In this document: one piece after another, positions 10,490 through 20,650 of the stretch
Numbering within the stretch: position 1 is the stretch's first letter
Layout of the letters: the number at the start of each line of letters is the position of its first letter
NCBI GenBank assembly: GCA_037127315.1
Contig: JBBBDQ010001275.1
Location: 1,732,501 to 1,796,500 of the forward strand
From: Ascarosepion bandense
Lineage: Eukaryota > Mollusca > Cephalopoda > Sepiida > Sepiidae
Length of the DNA: 64,000 nucleotides
Direction of reading: 5' to 3'
Position numbers and translations under genes: made by a program
Notes under the pieces: model-generated
What the model was told of the DNA's origin: nothing
The model's input: the letters and a program-made list of their open reading frames with translations, nothing else
Databases searched by the model: none

Positions 10490-11655
10490 TTGTTGAGGGT
10501 TTTATGTTGTGATCAACATCTTATGAGTGAAAGGATGATTTGTGTGTTCTTTGCACCGGATGGTCACAATTATATTGAGATCAGAATTCTTCTGCATGTT
10601 CTTTGAGAGGTCACCATTAAATAGGGATGGTCGGGCATGTGTGGCACAAGGCCACTTCACAAACATCACCAACACTCCCCACATTTAAAGGTGCCAAACA
10701 TTAAACAATCATTGAAAGAAAAAACTGTCTTATTTGCATAAATAAATTAAAATTTATTTATCAAATAACATAACATCAAATTGTATGTATGAAATTATTA
10801 AACTGAAAATATTCAAAGAGAAGGTGTAGTAAGAAGTTTACAGAATTAAGAGTTTGTTTGCTTCAGTGAAATTTGATTTGCACATAAAAAGTTAAGTTCA
10901 TGTTTTCACTGAGTGTATCAACAAAGTAGTAGTAATGTTTTGTTCCTCTCTTTCTGCTGTGGATGGCAAGTAATTGAAGAGGAAGGAGGAGAGATAAAGT
11001 AAGCAGCGTGAAAGAGAATGTGTGAGGGTGTGAATGTAGGTTGGGCTGATTATTTTCTTGCAACATTGTGTCCTTTCTGTTTTGTTGCTACCTCGTCTCC
11101 TGACTAACCGACTGAAAAATGTGAAATATGTAGCCAAGTTGATCACGTCTTCAGCTCCCAATGCAAACTCATTTTTGGGTGGGAAGAAAAATGACACGGG
11201 TTACTGGAAGTTTAATCTGTTGTTTTCTGCAAATCGCGCACTTTTCGTTGGTTAATTAAGATTTCAACACTGGCTCATCAAATTTTGCCTTGATTTTTTT
11301 CTCAGCAGGGAGGGAATATTTTTTTTATTTGTCAAAAACAGACTTTCACACAAGCTCATAAATTTGCAAAGAGTGAAGAAAAGAAAGTTATTTTTATTTT
11401 GTACTCACTACAGTTACAGGAAATAAAAGAAACTGAGAAAACTTTCGTGAGAAGAAAGAACGATAAAAGGACAGCGTTCAGGAAGACACAAGAAGGCAAT
11501 AATGCCACTAAGATATAAGGAGTTAGTGGGGATGAAACAGAATGAGAAAACTTTGGTGAGAAGAAAGGACAATTAAAAACTAGGCTTTAAAAAGATACAA
11601 GATGTTGATTTACAAAGACATTGAAATAGGATGAGAAATCAAAAGCCAAGATATG
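10490..11655. other. spacer, no recognised gene
   Basis: Short open frames at 10502-10684 and 10863-11255 show no recognisable family. The segment at 10900-11250 is less AT-rich than its surroundings and may be an unrecognised old repeat. Confidence 0.4.
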
Positions 11656-12265
11656 CAAGCAAAGAAACTATTAGAATGGAATTTACAGAGATATCACGTC
11701 ATCTCAACAGAAAAATGTAGAAACCTAATAAACAATTTAGTAGTAGGCTTAAATTCAAGCAGTTGATAGCAATTTTCACAGGCAAGAAAAGAAACTATTA
11801 GAATAGAACTTATGGTGACATCTAGGCAAGTTCAACAGTAAAACAATGAGACCTAGTTGCCAATCTAGTATTATGCTTAAATCCATGCAGTCGAGAGAGA
11901 TTTTCACAGGTAAGAAAAGAAACTATTAGAATAGAACTGATGGTGACATCTAGGCAAGTTCAACAGTAAAACAATGAGACCTAGTTGCCAATCTAGTATT
12001 AGGCTTAAATCCATACAGTCAAGAGAGATTTTCAGAGGTAAGAAAAAAAAATTAGAATAGAACTTACGGTTACATCTAGCTAGTTCAACAGTAAAACAAT
12101 GAGACCTAGTTGCCAATCTAGTAGTGTGCTTAAATTCATACAGTCAGGAGAGATTTTCAAAGGCAAGAAAAAAAACTATTAGAATAGAAGTTACCGTTAT
12201 ATCTCACTAGTTTAAAAGTAAAACAATGAGACCGAGTTACCAATCTCATAGTGTGCTAGAATTAT
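11656..12265 (-). repeat. five tandem 127-bp units from a LINE ORF2 C-terminus
   Basis: Equivalent points (GAAACTATTAGAAT and its variants) fall about 127 bp apart: 11664, 11791, 11919, about 12045 and about 12172. Translated on the minus strand the units give LATRSHCFTVELARC-like and N(R/H)(K/Q)FYSNSFF segments. These correspond to LATRSHPFTVKPIKCS and NFYSNSFF in the LINE copies at 26483 and 61847. One exon-like fragment of a retrotransposon reading frame has therefore been turned into a minisatellite. Confidence 0.75.
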
Positions 12266-13099
12266 GAAGCTCAAGTAGCAAGGAGAAAATGTCATCAGAA
12301 CCATTGTCATGAAAATATTTGTAAAAGAAACAGAGAAAATTTTGGAAGGCGGGAATTGACTCAAGTCATGATGCCAAATTATATTATAGTCAGAAATTAT
12401 GCAAAAATAAATTTTTCAAAAAAAGATTTAAAAGCCAGTGCTAATGTGAGGAATGATAACAAGGTTTCTCTGAAAGTATAATAAATACTTTTTAAATTTT
12501 TAATTTAATATTTTCCAGTTTTAACAAAAGTAGAAATGTTCCAAAAATAATGCAAACTTTTAAAAATCATTTTTACTATTATAATATATTTTCTGATATT
12601 TTATGGTAGGAGTTATTTTTATTTTTATTTTTCAAGAAAAAAAATCTTTCTAGTAAAAAGTTTTAAATAAAATAAATCTTGCAGTTTCTGAATTTTCAAT
12701 AATGCTGGCTAAAATTTCCTTCTCAGATTGGAAAATATAGAGATTTTTTTGCCCAAATATTGACATATAAACCACAAATTTTCTCTTAAAATATTTTCTT
12801 CTTCCAAAAATTTCTGAAATATGTGAACATTATATTTTTTTTTGTAGAAACTGTAACAGCACTGAAGAGTGGAAAATTTATTCAAATTCAAACGGAATGA
12901 ACTCGTCAGGATATGTAGAATCAGTAAAGATAAATATTGAAATGTTCGTAATATTATTTGAAAATCAACATCAGTCATCTGAAAAAATATTGCTGAGTAC
13001 ATTGTCATGCTTATTTACAAGTGGATGAAAAATATTTGAACACTTGAAAAATATATTTATCTAAAAATACATTATATTTGAGATGAAAATAGTTTGTTA
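12266..13099. other. AT-rich spacer
   Basis: No recognised gene. The minus-strand frame at 12709-13008 has no family resemblance I can name. Confidence 0.4.
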
Positions 13100-13375
13100 G
13101 CATGCTCAGAATATTGCTGCTACATATGGTCAGCTATATATTTAGCAATACTTGATAAAATTAAAAAAGAGATTGCAATTTTACTGGTTCTGGTCTAGCA
13201 CCTCAACTTCAGTTACTTTCTTGCTGCTGAAAAATATTTTCTCTCTTCCTTTTCTATAAATACTTTCATGGTAATTGTTCTGATGAACTTTCCTCTGTGG
13301 CATATAGACTTTATCAATTTAAGTTCAGTACTAGAATGGTGGTTAGGTCTCATCATATTATAGTTAAAATGGGTA
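13100..13375 (+). pseudogene. decayed LINE ORF2 C-terminal fragment
   Basis: Translation in broken frames gives EYCCYIWS (13105 region), then LFYKYFHGNCSDEL (around 13250-13290), matching EYCCHIWSG and LFYKYFHGFCSDEL of the LINE at 61462-61893. Frame breaks and substitutions are many. This is an old 5'-truncated copy of the same or a sister LINE family. Confidence 0.7.
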
Positions 13376-13581
13376 GATGTGATCATAAGTTTTATGCTAA
13401 CAATTTCTTACATTGCACTTATCATTTGTGAAACTATCTTTTGGCTTTTTTTCCAGTTAACTTTGATTGTCAAAAATCTAAATGCAGTGTCAATGGTTAT
13501 CTTATCATGTGTGTATATATATATATATATTTGCATATATATAATATTTATTCAGATATTATAATATGTATATGTTATAAT
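13376..13581. other. AT-rich spacer with (TA)n tract
   Basis: No gene seen; a TA tract lies at about 13512-13553. Confidence 0.5.
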
Positions 13582-13637
13582 ATCACTACAAAAGTAGCTA
13601 TTTTGTTTTTGACAATTCTTGTGTCTTATCAAGTGAT
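13582..13637 (-). ncRNA. decayed hammerhead-like ribozyme fold
   Basis: Second copy of the fold at 20596-20650, read on the minus strand. Stem I ATCAC/GTGAT is perfect. The core segment is TTGATAA in place of CTGATGA. Stem II is GACA/TGTC with one further mismatch. The second core segment reads AAAAA instead of GAAA. Stem III is CAAAA/TTTTG and the cleavage dinucleotide is TA. The loss of G12 and an inserted A make activity unlikely. The surrounding 130 bp also match the 20.6 kb copy, so both come from one repeat family. Confidence 0.5.
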
Positions 13638-13795
13638 GAGGTTTATTTCAAGTTGAAGGGATTTAAAAGGTTAAAAACAAGCAAAACTCCTTTAATTTTA
13701 TTAGCTCTACTTTGTATTGAGCACTTTTTAAGAATAGTGATTTTTTGGATATGGAATATTATTCCATCCATATGTACTCTATACTTATATATATA
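13638..13795. other. repeat flank
   Basis: Includes GCTCTACTTTGTATTGAG, which recurs near 41820 ahead of a PLE 3' fragment. Probably PLE-related. Confidence 0.35.
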
Positions 13796-14523
13796 CTAGC
13801 AGTATAGCCCGGCATTGCTCGGGTGTAATGAAAGCTTTAAAACTAATCCATGGTCCTGGAGCTCAGACTCTTTGGATGTTGGCACGAAAGACTAAAAAGC
13901 AATAGTTGTTTCCAGTTAAAGCAAAACTCTAGACTGAAAGAAAAATGTATTGATGTAAGTCAAATTTTGATTTCCTGGTATCGATATCAAATAAGTTTTT
14001 TTCATCGTAAACTGAATTTTGAAGGCTAAATAAGTCCTCTGAGTAAATGGTATCATGGCTGAGACTAAGAACTACAATTATACCTAGTTAGAGCCAAACC
14101 TGAAGCAAAAACTAAAATAAAAGGGCTGGAAAAAATACAGTCATACAGGCAGATAAACAGACACACACACAAACATCTTGCTTTTATATATATATATATA
14201 TATATATATTATTGATTTTCTTCACTATTGTTAGAACTGCAACCTTGAAACTTCTGAATATCGTTTCTTATGTCTTTGTTTATGAGTGTATCAAATTTGA
14301 TTAAAATTGGACCCCTCCTTCTATAACCCGTTTTTTTCGATTATTGATATTTATCGGGGGTACTTTGACACAAAACCTAGCTAAGAACACTTGCAGACGC
14401 TTATAGTACAACTGCGTAAATTTTCAAGAAAATCGGTTCAGCCATTGCGAAGTGTATAGGTAATGGACACACACACACACATACACACACGCAGACAAAG
14501 TTCCATTTATAAATAAGTTTAGA
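13796..14523 (-). mobile_element. non-autonomous Helitron
   Basis: On the minus strand it begins TCTAAACTTATTTATAAATG, ends GCTATACTGCTAG, and is flanked by A and T. The 3' hairpin region CCCGAGCAATGCCGGG is intact. It is closely similar over its whole length to the copies at 9760-10489 and 44271-45012. Internal (TA)n at about 14186-14209 and (CA)n near 14465-14490 vary in length between copies. No protein is encoded. Confidence 0.9.
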
Positions 14524-14525
14524 TT

Positions 14526-14527
<2 letters not shown>

Positions 14528-14562
<35 letters not shown>
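14528..14562. repeat. (TA)n microsatellite
   Basis: About 34 bp of TA directly beyond the Helitron end. Confidence 0.95.
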
Positions 14563-14564
<2 letters not shown>

Positions 14565-14609
14565 AGTAATTCATCTAGCTTTTTATTCGACCTCAACAAA
14601 ATGCAAAAA

Positions 14610-14656
14610 GCACTGGACGGCCGTTTTGTGCTATATTTGGGACTCTTCAGCAGTGC
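14610..14656 (-). ncRNA. type I hammerhead ribozyme, one core change
   Basis: Minus strand. Stem I is a perfect 6 bp, GCACTG (14656-14651) with CAGTGC (14615-14610). The core segment is CTGAAGA (14650-14644), matching CTGANGA. Stem II opens GTCC and closes GCAC, with one mismatch. The second core segment is AAAA (14627-14624) in place of GAAA. Stem III is only CGGCCG (14623-14618). The cleavage dinucleotide is TC (14617-14616). A very short stem III with an open stem I is typical of PLE and retrozyme hammerheads, which often work as dimers. The G12 to A change should cripple this copy, but the family it came from was very probably active. Confidence 0.7.
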
Positions 14657-15009
14657 GCATCCACTACCAAGAATTTAACGCAGACAGTTTTGGTTATTAA
14701 GCTGATGTCATACCAACTGTACCACGGGTCCTGGTGATGAAGAGGTAACGCACTAAATTCTGGATGGCTGCTTCATCCTATATTTGGAAAAGTCGTGGCT
14801 CTGGGAGGCACCGTCCTACAGGTAAAGGAGCTTGGATGAGTTCCACCACAGAATTTGTGAATGAGCGGCACGTCATTAATGCTCTCTCTGTTTGCACAGA
14901 GAGGGCTTTAAAGATTGAATGTAGATGGCCTCCAAAACTTTTGAGGTGGTAACTTGAGTAGGACTTGCTAAAGATTGAAAATGTGTGCACACTGAAGCTA
15001 GTAGAACAA
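14657..15009. other. unrecognised repeat-like sequence
   Basis: Less AT-rich than its neighbours. The frame at 14764-14952 shows no recognisable family. Because it lies directly beside a hammerhead fold, it may be the body of the element that carried it. Confidence 0.35.
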
Positions 15010-15419
15010 TATACATAATTATTATTAACCAGTTATTTGTTAGAATTAAATTAGACCAGTACACAGTTGCATCTAAAAAGTACTCAATACATATATAATA
15101 TAGAGATTTTAAATATTTTCATTTAGAAGTCAGTCGATTACGCAATTTTGGTTTCAACCCTTTGGTATCTTCAGACATTTTATATCAGCTTATTCTCCAA
15201 TGTTTTTTTTTTCAAACTTATAACAGAAATTTTCAAAATGCACAACTGGAAGTTTAAAATAGCTGAAATTTCAAAATAAGGTCTGAGTTTTTCAAGAATT
15301 TTAAACACTTTCACCCAGGTTTGTATGATGATAAAATATATTTTCTTATGTATTTACATCTGTACGTTACCTTGGATCATTTATTTAGTAACCTTTCTTA
15401 TTCTGGAAATAATGTTATG
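15010..15419 (-). mobile_element. inverted Penelope-like element 3' fragment
   Basis: Minus-strand copy of the PLE 3' end. It matches 16460-16740 in reverse (GTTAGCCATAACATTATTTC, then the 'TGCATAACTGG'-type segment, then CTGAAGATACC...GAAACC at 15174-15152). It stops near 15419, where plus-strand PLE sequence begins. Such inverted, truncated copies joined to the 5' side of a PLE are a known feature of these elements. Confidence 0.75.
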
Positions 15420-16775
15420 GCTAACTCTGATATACGACAAGGTTTGTTTGATAGAGCCAAAACCTCAGAACTAATAGGCCTGTATATTCTGAATAAAATC
15501 ATTGAAATCATCCATGACAGCCACGGGTTATACAGAGATGACGGGTTGATGATAGTGCAGGACAAGAGAAGAGAAAATGACAAGATAAGAAAAATGCTTT
15601 TTTTCAAACTCTTCAAAAGCCTCAATTTTTAAACAGAAGTTGAAATAAATAAAAAAGTTGTCCAAGATTTAGATGTAGAATTAAATCTACAAATAGGCAT
15701 TGTCTCCCCATATATGAAACCAAATACAAATTTGAGGTTTGTGAACACTGGATTTAACCATCTTGCTAACATAATGAAGCACGTTCCAAAAGAAATAGAA
15801 CACAAGTTATCTAGCAATTTATCTCACAAAACAATCTTTGATGAAAGAAAAAAAGATTATAAAAGAGCCTTTAATGAAAGTGGCCATAAAAACAAATTAT
15901 AACATAGATAGCAGATAAACAATGAAAAATAATGCTATGAAACAATATATTATTTGGTTCAACCCATCTTTTAATTTAGAAGTAGAATTCAAAATAAGGC
16001 AAATATTTTTCAAATTAATTAATAAACACATCCCTAAAAACTTGAAATTGCATAAAATATTTTACTGAAATACAGTTAGATTAAATTATAGCTGCACTTG
16101 TAATTTAGAAAATTACATAAAAAAGTAAAAGGCCAGAAATTTAAAAAATAATATGCAGCATAATGTCATTAATGAAAAATGTAACTGCAGAGATAAAAAC
16201 AAATGCTCACTTAAAAGAATTTGTAAAACAGGAGTTATTTACAAAGTACAGGATAGAGATGGACAAAGCAAAACATACTTGGGGTGCACTGAAGGATTTT
16301 TTTAAAATCACTGGTATAATCACAGGTCTACATTTAAGCTAGAAAGCCTTAAAAATTGTACCAAACTGGTTAAGTACTTGTGAGAATTGAAAGGAAAAAA
16401 CGGCAAAGGCCCTGTTATAACATAGAGCATAAATGGTGGTGATATCTTCAAATTGTGCCAAGAAGAAAAGTTAGCCATAATATTATTTCCAGAACAAGAA
16501 AGGTTACTAAATGAAAGATCTGAAGTAATTTCCCAGTATAAACACATCAGAAAATATATTTTAAGATCATACAAACCTGTATGAAGGAGTTTACAATTCT
16601 TGAAAAACTCCTCCTTTATTTTAAAATTTCAGTTATTTTAAACTTCCAGTCATGCTTTCTGAAAATCCCTGTCTTAAGTTAAAAAAAAAAAACGGCCGAG
16701 AATCAGTTGACATAAAACATCTGAAGATACTGAAAGGTTGAAACCAAGGTTGCATGATCAACTAACTTCCAAATG
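15420..16775 (+). pseudogene. Penelope-like retroelement: RT and GIY-YIG endonuclease, degenerate
   Basis: PLEs encode a reverse transcriptase related to telomerase RT followed by a GIY-YIG nuclease. Here the RT C-terminal part includes ELIGLYILNKI (about 15466-15498) and the catalytic motif YRDDG (15531-15545), then FVNTGFNHLANIMKHVPKEI and DERKKDYKRAFNESG. The linker has WF-type and FKLIN..IPKNLKLHK-like segments in broken frames. A Cys-rich CNCRDKNKC segment (about 16180-16215) is followed by the nuclease motifs GVIYK (16231-16245) and YLG (16276-16284). The frame at 15321-15632 is a chimera: its first third is the antisense of the inverted fragment. At least two frameshifts and several stops kill the copy. 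The 5' part of the RT is missing. Confidence 0.88.
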
Positions 16776-16777
<2 letters not shown>

Positions 16778-16816
<39 letters not shown>

Positions 16817-16902
16817 ATATATGTATGTATGTATATATATATATATATATATACAAATATATACACACACACACATGTATATATATATATATATATATAT
16901 AG
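16778..16902. repeat. compound (TA)n/(TG)n/(CA)n microsatellite
   Basis: Begins right after the PLE 3' end, CCAAATGAAA. Contains TA, TG and CA blocks. Confidence 0.95.
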
Positions 16903-16934
16903 TGATGATCATCCACGTATACTGTCTTAATATG

Positions 16935-17163
16935 TATAGGAAAGAATATTAATAAAAAGTTTTGAATTTAAAAACGTACTTTTTTAAACAGTATTTGTTT
17001 ATTTTTATTGTATTTTTTATATTTCAGACCGTCTGAACCACTTGTTTCTGATGAAGGACCGAGGACGGTCTGAAATATAAAAAATACAATAAAAATAAAC
17101 AAATACTGTTTAAAAAAAGTACGTTTTTAAATTCAAAACTTTTTATTAATATTCTTTCCTATA
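16935..17163. repeat. 229-bp near-perfect inverted repeat
   Basis: Arm 1 (16935-17033) and arm 2 (17064-17163) are reverse complements except for one indel in a T6/A7 run. The spacer is 30 bp (17034-17063). Arm ends are TATAGGAAAG and CTTTCCTATA; inner ends are AGACCGTC and GACGGTCT. The spacer and inner arm contain CTGATGA (17048-17054) and GAAA (17072-17075), hammerhead core segments, but I could not complete the fold because there is no good stem III or cleavage site. No protein is encoded. It could be a foldback element, an inverted duplication formed by template switching, or a library artefact. Confidence 0.9.
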
Positions 17164-17171
17164 TATATATA

Positions 17172-17253
<82 letters not shown>

Positions 17254-17254
17254 G
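17160..17254. repeat. (TA)n(CA)n(TA)n microsatellite
   Basis: About 52 bp of CA between TA blocks. Confidence 0.95.
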
Positions 17255-17299
17255 GATAAAAATATATATATTTTGGGGGTAAGATGTATGACAAAGTGG

Positions 17300-17855
17300 A
17301 AAAATCTTTTAAATATATAATTATTAACCAGTTGTTGGTAAAATGAAATTAGACCAGCTCACATTTGTATTAAAAAGTGCTCAATATATTTTTAATGTAG
17401 AGATTTCAAATATTTTTATTCAGATTTTAGCTGATTACACAAATTTGGATTCGACCTTTCAGTATCATCAGGCATTTTATATTAACTGATTCTCCAACAT
17501 TTTTTGAACACATAACAGGAACTTTCAGAATGCATAACTGGAAGTTTAAAATACGTAAAGAACTGGTCAAGAATTGTAAACATTTTCATCTGGGTTTATA
17601 TGATCCTAAAATATATCTTCTGAGGTTTGTATATCTAAACATTACTCAAGACTTTTCATTTAGCAAACTTTCTTGTTCTGGAAATGGTGATTCTATGGAT
17701 AACTTTTCTTCTTGATACAATCTGCAGAAAGTTGAAAGGTCTGGCCTTTTTTTTTAATATGCCCCAAGTTACATAAAGATCTCTGCTATTTTGTCTTTTA
17801 ATTTTTACACGATTGGCTAGTTTGGTACAATTTTTAAGGTTTGTCTCTTTCCTAT
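17300..17855 (-). mobile_element. Penelope-like element 3' fragment, reverse
   Basis: Minus-strand copy that extends further 5' than the one at 15010. It includes the antisense of the KNCTKL segment (AGTTTGGTACAATTTTTAAG at about 17818-17837), the GTTA(G/T)CCAT segment and the 3' tail with CTGATGATACTG...GAATCC (17471-17448). It stops where the 35-bp minisatellite begins. The open frame at 17530-17715 is antisense and not real. Confidence 0.75.
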
Positions 17856-17857
17856 AT

Positions 17858-18757
17858 CCCTTAATTATTTATTTACCTGTGCTTTGCTATATCTTCTAAT
17901 CATTTACTTACCTGTTCTTTGCTATATCTCCTAATTATTTACTAACCTGTGCTTTGCTATATCTCCTAATTATTTATTTACCTGTGCTTTGCTATATCTC
18001 CTAATTATTTATTTACCTGTGCTTTGCTATATCTTCTAATCATTTGTTTACCTGTTCTTTGCTATATCTCCTAATTATTTACTTACCTGTGCTTTGCTAT
18101 ATTTCTTAATTATTTACTTACCTGTGTCTTGCTATATCTTCTAATCATTTATTTACCTGTGCTTTGCTATATCTCTTATTTACTTAACTGTACTTTGCTA
18201 TATCTCCTAATTATTTACTTACCTGTGCTTTGCTATATCTTCTAATCATTTATTTACCTGTTCTTTGCTATATCTCCTAATTATTTACTTACCTGTGCTT
18301 TGCTATATTTCCTAATTATTTACTTACCTGTGTCTTGCTATATCTTCTAATCATTTATTTACCTGTGCTTTGCTATATCTCTTAATTATTTACTTAACTG
18401 TACTTTGCTATATCTCCTAATCATTTACTTACCTGTGTTTTGCTATATCTTCTAATCATTTATTTACCTGTTCTTTGCTATATCTCCTAATTATTTACTT
18501 ACCTGTGCTTTGCTATATTTCCTAATTATTTACTTACCTGTGTCTTGCTATATCTTCTAATCATTTATTTACCTGTTCTTTGCTATATCTCCTAATTATT
18601 TACTTACCTGTGCTTTGCTATATCTCCTAATCATTTACTTACCTGTGTTTTGCTATATCTTCTAATCATTTATTTACCTGTGCTTTGCTATATCTCCTAA
18701 TTATTTATTTACTTGTGCTTTGCTATATCTCCTAATTATTTATTTAACTGTGTCTTG
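17858..18757. repeat. 35-bp minisatellite with 210-bp higher-order period
   Basis: About 25 copies of a 35-bp unit, of the form 'TTTGCTATATCTCCTAA' then 'TTATTTACTTACCTGTGC'. Variants recur in order: the 'CTGTGTCTTG' variant appears at 18121, 18327, 18537 and 18747, spaced 206, 210 and 210 bp. That is six units per higher-order repeat, with one short deletion in the first interval. Confidence 0.95.
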
Positions 18758-19013
18758 AGGAGGATGGTACTGATATTCTCCAAATTTTTAAAAATCTGTT
18801 TTGTTGTTGAGTATGGAATCTTGATTTGAATTTGAATTATTTCTTTGTAAAATAACAAAAATCTTAGATCATTTTTTTCAAAATGACAATGTCTTTGTTT
18901 ATTTGTAAGTTCTCTAGAAACAAGCTAGATTGGAAAGATTCTCAGTTCAACCCTGTTCCCAAAATCACAAAAATTTTCTTTTGAGAGAATGGTTTTTTAA
19001 TCAGGCTAAAAAC
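18758..19013. other. spacer
   Basis: No recognised feature. Confidence 0.4.
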
Positions 19014-19312
19014 TTTTCAGTCAGTCAGTAAAGTGCCATACATGATACACGCTTTGGCAATCATGTCTTAAAAGAAACACGACTGGCTGGGCAAAAGATT
19101 ATCCCGCAGTAGGTTGCCATTGCTTTCTGTGATAGACTGGTTGACAGCCAAGGCTATAGAACCCAATCTGTCCTATTATTCAACCCATAACTGGAAGGAA
19201 GAGACAGATTAATACCTTTCCCAAGAGTATTTGTGCATAAGTGAATGCAAGGAATTCAACTGGAATTCAAACTCAGCTTCTCGATTTGTCGTTTCACTGC
19301 ACCACAATGATT
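19014..19312 (-). mobile_element. tRNA-derived SINE, reverse
   Basis: Reverse-strand copy. 'AGTGCCATACATGATACACG', then the 'CATGTCT'/'GACTGGC' region, 'GTAGGTTGCCATTGC', and the box B-like complement (GGAATTCAAACTCAG) are clear. The 5' head end is worn near 19300-19312. It abuts the LINE fragment that follows. Confidence 0.85.
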
Positions 19313-19990
19313 ACTGGTTCCTAGATCTTGAATTTTGCCATATTTGTTTGCTTTATGGGAATCAAGCTTAGAAATTATGTTAGAGACCAGAGAGGGTGTT
19401 ATGCATACATCATTCAAATAAGCCTTGGTGGGAATCAGGCATGGGTTCTCCAGATGAATCGAATGTGGAGTTGGAGGGGAATTTGTGAGCAAAGTACTCA
19501 ACCTTGTCCTCTGTAGCTTTTGGGACCTCGAAATTATTGAATAAAGGAGGGATTGAAGGTTTAGTGCTGCTTAACACACATTTGCAGAGCTGCCAGTAGA
19601 GTATTTGGAGTCAAGCTTGGAGGATTCTATATACTGCTTCATATTATTAGCAAACAACAGCTTAGCATCATTTAGGATTTGCTTGCATTCATTACAAGCA
19701 GAGACAAAAAGGCATCTATTGTAGTCAGATGCATTGCTTTGGTAAAACAGAAAGAAGTGATTCCTGTTGGCAGTAGTGCAAGAGAAAACCAAGAGGATGA
19801 ATGAGGTTTAAGATGGAACTTCCTGGCAGGGATGAAAGCATCAATGCTAGTTTTCACCCAGAGGAGGAGGCCTCAGAGGCACTGATTCAATGGGAAGACT
19901 AAGCAGTTTGTACTGAAGTTGATGTGGGGATGGTTAATGTTTATTAAATTGACCTTGTGTCAAGCATAACTGAACTCTCTAAAACGTAAG
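19313..19990 (-). pseudogene. LINE ORF2 fragment upstream of RT, degenerate
   Basis: Minus strand. Translation gives SIDAFIPARKFHLKPHSSSW and NHFFLFYQSNASDYNRCLF, then ECKQILNDAKLLFA. After a frame change it gives PHSIHLENPCLIPTKAYLND and ISKLDSHKAN. This is the linker between endonuclease and reverse transcriptase in non-LTR retrotransposons, ending at the HKA(T)GPD-type start of the RT domain. Several frameshifts are present. The reading is cut off by the SINE at 19014-19312. Probably the same broad LINE group as the copies at 59150 and 61440. Confidence 0.75.
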
Positions 19991-20514
19991 ATTTATTTGC
20001 TATCATCAAAAGATTGTAGATTGGAATGTGTGGAAGAATAAAAATATACCTTTTGTCTGTTTAATAGAAATTTATAAATGGAAAAGAATAACATGAATTA
20101 TTAGAAGGTAATGTTCAATGAGAAAACAGTATTGAGAAGTTAAGGGTATCAAGAGTTTGTAGTAATCCTTGCAAGAATGAGTTTATGTGTACGTATTTGT
20201 GCATGAGCGTTTATTGCTGGGTAGGATTGTCTTTGAAGTTGTCGCTCAGTGTGAATGGCGAGAGAGAAAGATAGAAACAATAGTAGTGCTTGCTTGATGT
20301 TTGTCAAGGATATATGTTAATTATGCATGTCTCATTTCTCTTTGGCGATAGCTGATTTTGCTCCGTCTTTTATTTTGTTTTCTGGGTCTCCAGAAGGTCA
20401 TTTTGGGAATTTACTCCTGCATGTGATTCTGGCCTTTCTATTTTGTTTTTAGATGTTTCCTAGTTTTCTATTGGCCAAAAAACATTTCAAATTGAAATAC
20501 TCATGTTGGTAGAG

Positions 20515-20559
<45 letters not shown>

Positions 20560-20595
20560 ATTTATTAATAAATTATAACATTGATATGTTATAAT
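19991..20595. other. spacer with (TA)n(ATA)n tract
   Basis: No recognised gene. A TA tract is at 20518-20544, followed by ATA repeats. Confidence 0.45.
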
Positions 20596-20650
20596 ATCAC
20601 TACAAAAGTAGCTATTTTGTTTCGACACTTTTTGTGTCTTTTCAAGTGAT
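20596..20650 (-). ncRNA. hammerhead-like ribozyme with U3-A8 core pair
   Basis: Minus strand. Stem I is ATCAC/GTGAT, perfect. Stem II is GACAC/GTGTC with an AAAAA loop, perfect. Stem III is CAAAA/TTTTG with a TAGCTAC loop, perfect. GAAA and the cleavage dinucleotide TA are present. The first core segment is TTGAAAA rather than CTGANGA, so C3 is U and G8 is A. In the hammerhead active site these two bases pair with each other, so Watson-Crick pairing would be kept as U-A. The copy at 13582-13637 shares both changes. Three perfect stems and correct spacing make chance unlikely; activity is uncertain. Confidence 0.65.

Noticed and set aside
17048..17075. Fifth full hammerhead in the foldback centre
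   Set aside because: CTGATGA and GAAA are present with a bulged stem II, but no stem III or cleavage dinucleotide could be placed.
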